From NCBI GenBank assembly GCA_964534605.1, contig CAZHOS010000035.1:1-5954 (forward strand): a stretch of 5,954 nucleotides of DNA, given 5' to 3'. The notes beneath the pieces were generated by a model that saw only the letters and a program-made list of their open reading frames with translations, ran no database searches and was not told the DNA's origin. A program made the translations under genes and the position numbers. The DNA comes from CAZHOS01 sp964534605 (GTDB lineage: Bacteria; Patescibacteriota; Saccharimonadia; Saccharimonadales; VXPC01). Each line of letters begins with the position of its first letter. The first letter of the stretch is position 1. Positions 1-3,730 of the stretch are shown piece by piece.

Positions 1-94
1 TCTCAGCTGTTTCGACCGTCCAGCCTTCGGCCTCGAACTTGATCCGGTACATCTGGCTTATAGCTGCGTCGTCTTCGACAATAGCGATATTCAT
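1..94 (-). CDS. Response regulator, receiver domain N-terminus (partial, runs off the left edge)
   Basis: Reading the minus strand from the ATG at 94-92 gives 31 codons without a stop, running off the window edge. The peptide begins MNIAIVEDDAAISQMY and continues into a helix and a second strand (GWTVETAE). This is the start of a CheY-like receiver: beta1 (NIAIV), the Mg-binding acidic cluster E7-D8-D9, helix alpha1 and beta2. The phosphoacceptor Asp, the switch residues and any output domain lie outside, so DNA-binding (OmpR/NarL type) versus stand-alone receiver cannot be decided. No Shine-Dalgarno is visible, and a -10-like TATAGT ends only 6 bases before the ATG, so translation may be leaderless. 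It is divergent from the ligase operon. The only kinase in the window, at the far side, has no adjacent regulator and could be its partner, which is inference. Confidence 0.9.
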   Translation of the reverse strand, partial: MNIAIVEDDAAISQMYRIKFEAEGWTVETAE

Positions 95-106
95 GACTAC
101 ACTATA
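95..106 (-). promoter_or_regulatory. Putative -10 element of the response regulator gene (leaderless start)
   Basis: On the minus strand TATAGT (106-101, five of six bases matching TATAAT) is followed by GTAGTC (100-95) and then directly by the ATG at 94. Usual -10 to +1 spacing would put the transcription start at or within a base or two of the ATG, so the mRNA would have essentially no leader. There is no convincing -35 at 16-18 bp: the 17-bp position reads GCTTTT, and a better-looking TTGTCT (125-120) is only 13 bp away. It may therefore need an activator. The same GTAGTC follows the -10-like box of the histidine kinase gene. Confidence 0.45.
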
Positions 107-142
107 CCATCTATTGTTTAGACAAAAGCTAGATAGTATACT
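101..142. repeat. Imperfect inverted repeat in the divergent promoter region (candidate operator)
   Basis: The 13-base arms ACTATACCATCTA (101-113) and TAGATAGTATACT (130-142) match as reverse complements at 11 of 13 positions, with a 16-base spacer. Each arm contains one of the two divergent -10 boxes. The spacer holds a near-palindrome, TTGTTTAGACAA (114-125), which overlaps the rightward -35. It lies upstream of the predicted plus-strand start, so it would act as DNA, not RNA. Some of the symmetry follows from two AT-rich -10 boxes facing each other. A site for the adjacent response regulator is plausible but unproven. Confidence 0.45.
114..142 (+). promoter_or_regulatory. Sigma70-type promoter of the ligase/E1-like operon
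   Basis: TTGTTT (114-119) and TATACT (137-142) are separated by exactly 17 bp, a close match to the TTGACA/TATAAT consensus. Transcription would start near 149, leaving a leader of about 16 bases before the ATG at 166. The leader is A-rich with a weak AGGA (149-152) about 13 bases upstream of the start, so ribosome recognition is not strong. The -10 lies inside the right arm of an inverted repeat whose left arm holds the divergent -10. Confidence 0.6.
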
Positions 143-165
143 GCTGCTAGGATAAAAAATAAAAT

Positions 166-1671
166 ATGCACAAAAATCACAAAAAAGCAGTCTCCAGAAG
201 TTATAGTTCGGTCGACAAAGTCCTAAGGTCTTACTCGAAAAAGAAGCCTCACAAGATCGTAGAGCAGTCCGAGGCTATCTTTGGGCAACTGCAAAAAGAC
301 ATGAAGTCTTCGGTCAAGGCCTACGACCAATTCTTGAGGGATAACCACATTACCGGCATCAATGACTTCGCCCATGGTCTAGACAAGGACAATTATTTGC
401 GCCGATACTCTCCGCAGGACCTCTCTTGGGACGGCAAATTCGCTGATGGCGATTGGGTTATTTCGGCAACTTCGGGATCTACCGGCGAGCCATACTACTT
501 TCCTAGAACAAGAATGCAGGACAAGCAGTACGAGGTCACCGCAGAAGCTTATCTTGTTAATAACTTTTCTATAGACAAGCATAAAACCCTCTACGTCGTA
601 GCCTATCCTATGGGGATATGGATAGGCGGAGTATTTACTTATCAGGTAATTAGCGACATCGCTCGCAAGGACAAATACGATCTAACCATCGTAACTCCCG
701 GCATACATAAACAACACATTATCGACTCTATAAAGAGGTTGGCGCCTCTCTACGACCAGGTTATTATCGGCGCATACGCTCCCTTCCTGACAGACATCAT
801 CCACGACGCCTCGAAACAAGGGGTCAACTGGAAGTCCTTGAATGTTAAATTTGTATTTTCTGCAGAAGCCTTCCCAGAACAGTTCAGAGATTACCTAAAA
901 AAAGAAGTCGGCCTAAAATCTATATATAAAGACACGCTTAACCACTACGGAACAGTAGATATGGGCACTATGGCTCACGAAACTCCCGTGTCGATACTTA
1001 TCAGGCGGCTACTTGTCAAAAAAGGTCTACTGGGCGACATCTTGCCAGAAGCTGTGCGCCAGCCGACACTGTGTCAGTACGACCCAACTATGTTTTACTT
1101 CGAAGAGCATGACAATACACTCTACTGCTCTGGCTACTCGGGTATTCCGCTTATTCGATATAACCTAAAAGATTACGGCGGAGTAATTAGTTATTCTAGT
1201 ATGTTTGAGCGCTTAGCGAAGGTCGGCATCGACCTGCAGCAAGAGATAAAAAAAGCCGGTCTAGAGAATAGCGCCTGGACACTACCATTTGTCTATGTAT
1301 ACGAACGGAACGACTTTTCCGTAAGTTATTACGCCTTCAACATCTATCCAGAGATAATCAAGCAAGGACTTTGCGCCACTCCGTTGTCTAAAAAGGTGAC
1401 CGGTAAGTTCACCATGACGACCGAGTACACAACAAAGGGTCGTCAGCGTCTAATTATTTTTATCGAGCTTTTGCCCGGAATCAAGAAGTCCAAAAAGCTA
1501 ACTACCGATCTAGCCGAATTAATGCACAAGATACTGTTAGAAAAGAGCGTCGAGTACCCAGAGATATTCAGAGTAAAAGGTAGCGTCGTCAAACCGATGG
1601 TAGAGTTAAGGGACTATGAAGACGCAGAATACTTTAGACCTGGAGGCAAGCAAAAATGGATTATAAAGTAA
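166..1671 (+). CDS. PaaK/CapK-like adenylate-forming ligase (ANL superfamily)
   Basis: A 501-residue cytosolic protein of the phenylacetate-CoA ligase-like branch of the ANL superfamily (COG1541 type), expected to activate a carboxylate as acyl-AMP and pass it to a thiol or amine. Visible motifs in order: the A3 phosphate-binding loop SATSGSTGEP (100-109); FSAEAFPEQFRDYL (231-244), matching the PaaK 'GAE..' segment; the A5-like NHYGTVDMGTMAHE (259-272); the A8-like PLIRYNLKDYGG (328-339); the PaaK-type C-terminal entry FNIYPEIIKQGL (391-402); and a terminal GGKQKWII (493-500), with K497 the likely A10 lysine. The core is complete, so it is probably active. There is no phenylacetate catabolism nearby and CPR bacteria generally lack it, so the substrate is unknown; CapK-like or LuxE-like acyl transfer are alternatives. 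The basic N-terminus (about residues 1-30) resembles nothing I recognise. It heads an operon with the E1-like gene, with a 16-base overlap. The ATG is favoured by the promoter just upstream. Confidence 0.85.
   Translation: MHKNHKKAVSRSYSSVDKVLRSYSKKKPHKIVEQSEAIFGQLQKDMKSSVKAYDQFLRDNHITGINDFAHGLDKDNYLRRYSPQDLSWDGKFADGDWVISATSGSTGEPYYFPRTRMQDKQYEVTAEAYLVNNFSIDKHKTLYVVAYPMGIWIGGVFTYQVISDIARKDKYDLTIVTPGIHKQHIIDSIKRLAPLYDQVIIGAYAPFLTDIIHDASKQGVNWKSLNVKFVFSAEAFPEQFRDYLKKEVGLKSIYKDTLNHYGTVDMGTMAHETPVSILIRRLLVKKGLLGDILPEAVRQPTLCQYDPTMFYFEEHDNTLYCSGYSGIPLIRYNLKDYGGVISYSSMFERLAKVGIDLQQEIKKAGLENSAWTLPFVYVYERNDFSVSYYAFNIYPEIIKQGLCATPLSKKVTGKFTMTTEYTTKGRQRLIIFIELLPGIKKSKKLTTDLAELMHKILLEKSVEYPEIFRVKGSVVKPMVELRDYEDAEYFRPGGKQKWIIK
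1642..1646 (+). promoter_or_regulatory. Shine-Dalgarno of the E1-like gene, inside the ligase coding sequence
   Basis: GGAGG lies 9 bases before the ATG at 1656 and fixes the start of the second gene. It is the only strong Shine-Dalgarno in the window and sits in ligase codons 493-494 (the Gly-Gly before the terminal lysines), so the two genes are probably translationally coupled. Confidence 0.8.
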
Positions 1672-2681
1672 ACATATTGGCTCCGGACGAGGCGCTGCCA
1701 GAGGGCTATGTGCTGCACTCGATCTACGAATCACAGCTAGAAGAGCTGGCCGAAGTTAGGTTTCCTGCTGCCAGCCCTAGCGAGCTACCAGATATTATCA
1801 AAAAGCTCTCGCTGCAAAACCCTGCCACCCGTGTAGTTTATAGCTGGAAGAGTACGGTTCTCGAAACACTCCCAGAAGACACCTTTATGGAGCTAAAGAC
1901 CAACCGTAACCAGTTGCTAATAAAAGCCGAAGAACAGCACCAGCTATATGCCTCCGCAGCATCTATTGCCGGCATGTCGGTTGGCAGCTCAATACTATAC
2001 GGATTAGTAGGTACGGGTTTTTCCAAAAATCTGACTATCGCAGATGACGATGTCTTTTCTACTTCCAACCTTAATCGTGTGCCCGCGACTGTATTCGACG
2101 TAGGTCAGTCAAAAGCAGAAACAGCTACAAAAAGATCGCTCGAGATGAATCCTTTCCTAGACATTCAGCAGCTTGGCAGAATCGACGACTCCAACCTCGG
2201 TCTATTCGTAAAAAAAGGAGAGACATCGATTGTATTCGAAGAGATTGATGATTTCCGTATGAAGGTGCGTATTCGAGAGGCCGCCAAAGAGGCTCGTGTC
2301 CCGTTGGTAATGCTGACCAATCTAGGCGATTCGGTAATGATCGACATAGAAAGATACGACCTCGACCATTCTACGGAGCTATTTAACGGTAATGTCCCAC
2401 AAGATTTGATAGACAAGATAAAGGCAACGGATAAAGTTGATCTAGAGCTTATGCGAGAGCTGTCTGTTAGGCTTGTTGATCGTCAAATGATACCAGAGAG
2501 AGCCATGGAGAGCCTGGCGCAGATGAGCAAGACGCTTGTTGGCCGCCCACAGCTTTATTCGACGGTTGCATTAGACGGGGGCATAGCACCATTCCTCATG
2601 AAGCATATATTGCTGGAGTCAGACACCCGTATAGAAAGTGGCAGGTATAAGCTTGCGCTAGACTCAGCAGTCAGCAGCTAG
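1656..2681 (+). CDS. Cysteine-free ThiF/E1-like adenylyltransferase, Rv1355c (MoeY)-family N-terminal half
   Basis: A 341-residue protein with an E1-like (ThiF/MoeB/HesA) Rossmann core, a fold that adenylates carboxylates, typically C-termini of ubiquitin-like proteins or peptides. Visible: an N-terminal region of about 95 residues; the nucleotide loop IAGMSVGSS (104-112); the ATP/Mg motif DDDVFSTSNLNR (130-141) with D130, D132, N138 and R141; VGQSKAE (149-155) with K153; and EEIDDF (195-200), where D198 fits the conserved Mg-binding Asp. A helical C-terminal region follows, with GRPQLYSTVAL (296-306) and SGRYKLALD (328-336), segments I associate with the Rv1355c family. There is no cysteine anywhere: no catalytic Cys and no CxxC zinc site. 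Adenylation is possible, but E1 thioester or persulfide relay is not. The ATG is set by the GGAGG upstream. The 3' end overlaps the convergent flavoprotein gene by 18 bases. The assignment to the E1-like fold is firm; the substrate is unknown. Confidence 0.88.
   Translation: MDYKVNILAPDEALPEGYVLHSIYESQLEELAEVRFPAASPSELPDIIKKLSLQNPATRVVYSWKSTVLETLPEDTFMELKTNRNQLLIKAEEQHQLYASAASIAGMSVGSSILYGLVGTGFSKNLTIADDDVFSTSNLNRVPATVFDVGQSKAETATKRSLEMNPFLDIQQLGRIDDSNLGLFVKKGETSIVFEEIDDFRMKVRIREAAKEARVPLVMLTNLGDSVMIDIERYDLDHSTELFNGNVPQDLIDKIKATDKVDLELMRELSVRLVDRQMIPERAMESLAQMSKTLVGRPQLYSTVALDGGIAPFLMKHILLESDTRIESGRYKLALDSAVSS
2664..2677. repeat. 7-bp tandem duplication at the convergent gene ends
   Basis: TCAGCAG occurs twice in a row (2664-2670 and 2671-2677), exactly where the last codons of the E1-like gene and the last codons and TGA of the minus-strand flavoprotein gene overlap. 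As a 7-bp unit, gain or loss of one copy would shift both C-termini. It may be chance in a region rich in GCAGC. Confidence 0.5.
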
Positions 2682-3686
2682 CTTTGTGTTTTCGATTGGC
2701 CTGCGTGGAGAGTGCTTGGGTTTTTCGTCGCTGTAGCCTAGCCTCAATACGTATGTAGGCTCGAAGTCGAGCTGAAGCGACCCCACCACCTCGTCTTTGA
2801 TGGAAGGTTCAATAACGGCAGCACCCAGTGCGCTCGAAGCAAGGCCATTTAAGTTGGCTTGGATGCATATTTTTGAGTAGGCGATACCTGCATCAATCAG
2901 ATTTCTTGCACTACGGTCCTTTGTGCCGATAATTAGTACGGCGCCAGAGTTAAGCATCATTCTCTTTGACTTTTCGCCCTGAGGGCCTTTGCCTGGCATA
3001 TGCTTGACCATCCATTTTCCGACGATCGAGGGAACAGCAGGCACTCCGTGTGTAAAGCCTGGCATGCCGTCATACGACCGCGTCATGTTCGGCCTGACCC
3101 ACTGGCTGAGTTCTTGGCGGTATTTAGGTTCGGCCATGATAATATCCAACGCCTCTTTTGTCTTGTCTGCTATAAACTCTCTGTCCGCATCTTCGAGCAC
3201 AAGGGATTTTACTTCTTTTGGCAAGCCCTCTGTTACTGCTGATAGCGTCTGGGGGTCTATTCCTTGGGTCAAAAATTCGTTGCGGTTGGATGACCGAGTA
3301 CTAATTGCTGTTAGTAGCGAAGGATTCTTTTTATGCGCACCATCGATTATGGAGACGCGGGCATAATCACCCCTACGTGCGAGTATATCCATGCGGAGCT
3401 TTAATCCAAAGCCTTGGGCCGCTAGGTCTATTGTGCCCAGGAAGCATCCAAGGCTAACGTGAGGCTCTGCAGACAGCAGGCCAGAGCCTTCTGCAGATAG
3501 ATGGGCTCTTTGACTAATAGACAAAATGAGAGTGTCGTCTTGTATGCACAGCTCCCATGGCTGGGAGTTGTGGCCAGAGGGCGCCAGCACCCCATACCTA
3601 CATAGAAACGTTAGTTTTTGGGCATTCGTTCCGTTACGGGGGAAGTTATCGGGCGTTACGTCCCAGGCTTCGTAATTATTTTTCAT
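2664..3686 (-). CDS. Nitroreductase/Acg-like FMN-binding flavoprotein
   Basis: A 340-residue protein of the nitroreductase superfamily, closest by motif to the long Acg-type (mycobacterial Rv2032/Rv3131) proteins and to the C-terminal half of Rv1355c-family fusions. Visible: LAPSGHNSQPWEL (34-46), the classic FMN/phosphate segment; ISTRSSNRNEF (128-138), the 'R..NR.pf' motif that opens the second half; ANLNGLASSALGAAVIEP (277-294); and the closing strand YVLRLGYSDEKPKHSPRRPI (312-331) with the FMN-contacting Arg pair R328/R329. The length fits the two-half Acg type rather than the roughly 200-residue classical enzymes. Some Acg proteins bind FMN without nitroreductase activity, so oxidase, dehydrogenase or FMN-storage roles are all possible. 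The TGA stop is followed by an 18-base tail-to-tail overlap with the E1-like gene. It is divergent from the histidine kinase across 44 bases. The Shine-Dalgarno is weak (AAGAG region). The ATG at 3686 fits the promoter-like boxes upstream. Confidence 0.88.
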   Translation of the reverse strand: MKNNYEAWDVTPDNFPRNGTNAQKLTFLCRYGVLAPSGHNSQPWELCIQDDTLILSISQRAHLSAEGSGLLSAEPHVSLGCFLGTIDLAAQGFGLKLRMDILARRGDYARVSIIDGAHKKNPSLLTAISTRSSNRNEFLTQGIDPQTLSAVTEGLPKEVKSLVLEDADREFIADKTKEALDIIMAEPKYRQELSQWVRPNMTRSYDGMPGFTHGVPAVPSIVGKWMVKHMPGKGPQGEKSKRMMLNSGAVLIIGTKDRSARNLIDAGIAYSKICIQANLNGLASSALGAAVIEPSIKDEVVGSLQLDFEPTYVLRLGYSDEKPKHSPRRPIENTKLAADC

Positions 3687-3695
3687 ATCTGCTCT

Positions 3696-3715
3696 TTAAC
3701 TTATCGGTTATTTAA
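3696..3715. repeat. Imperfect palindrome in the 44-base divergent gap
   Basis: The 20-base stretch 3696-3715 starts TTAAC and ends TTTAA; seven of its ten base pairs around the centre at 3705/3706 are symmetric. It covers the predicted -10 of the flavoprotein gene and could be a small operator, but AT-rich DNA produces such symmetry easily. Confidence 0.25.
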
Positions 3716-3729
3716 CATAAAGTAGTCAA
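3700..3729 (-). promoter_or_regulatory. Putative promoter of the flavoprotein gene
   Basis: On the minus strand TTGACT (3729-3724, five of six to the -35 consensus) is followed after 18 bp by GATAAG (3705-3700, four of six to the -10). Transcription would start near 3693, giving a leader of only a few bases before the ATG at 3686. The -35 overlaps the GTAGTCAAC that directly precedes the kinase ATG, so the two divergent genes share their control DNA. Confidence 0.45.
3716..3727 (+). promoter_or_regulatory. -10-like box plus GTAGTC motif ahead of the histidine kinase
   Basis: CATAAA (3716-3721, four of six to the -10 consensus) is directly followed by GTAGTC (3722-3727), AAC and the ATG at 3731. 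This is nearly the same arrangement as TATAGT-GTAGTC-ATG ahead of the response regulator: nine of twelve bases agree. No good -35 lies 16-18 bp upstream and no Shine-Dalgarno precedes the ATG, so a very short or absent leader is likely. Confidence 0.35.
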
Positions 3730-3730
3730 C

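Noticed and set aside
101..142. An RNA hairpin, riboswitch or attenuator formed by the inverted repeat
   Set aside because: The repeat lies at and upstream of the -10 boxes, so it would not be in either mRNA if the predicted promoters are right.
379..582. A 67-codon minus-strand reading frame opposite the ligase A3 region
   Set aside because: It is antisense to the conserved ANL phosphate-binding loop; the peptide is rich in Arg, Ser and Val and has no upstream signals.
1656..2681. A straightforward molybdopterin or thiamine role (MoeB/ThiF) for the E1-like gene
   Set aside because: There is no Cys for sulfur chemistry, no MoaD/ThiS partner gene, and CPR genomes rarely carry these pathways; the 'MoeY' name of the related family is historical.
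2989..3366. A 125-codon plus-strand reading frame and an overlapping shorter one at 3000-3242, antisense to the flavoprotein gene
   Set aside because: The minus-strand frame carries clear nitroreductase motifs through this region; the plus-strand peptides show no domain, no Shine-Dalgarno and no operon context.
166..3686. A thiazole/oxazole-modified peptide (TOMM) cluster
   Set aside because: An E1-like protein and a nitroreductase-like flavoprotein are suggestive, but no YcaO cyclodehydratase or precursor peptide exists in the window, and the flavoprotein looks Acg-like rather than SagB-like.
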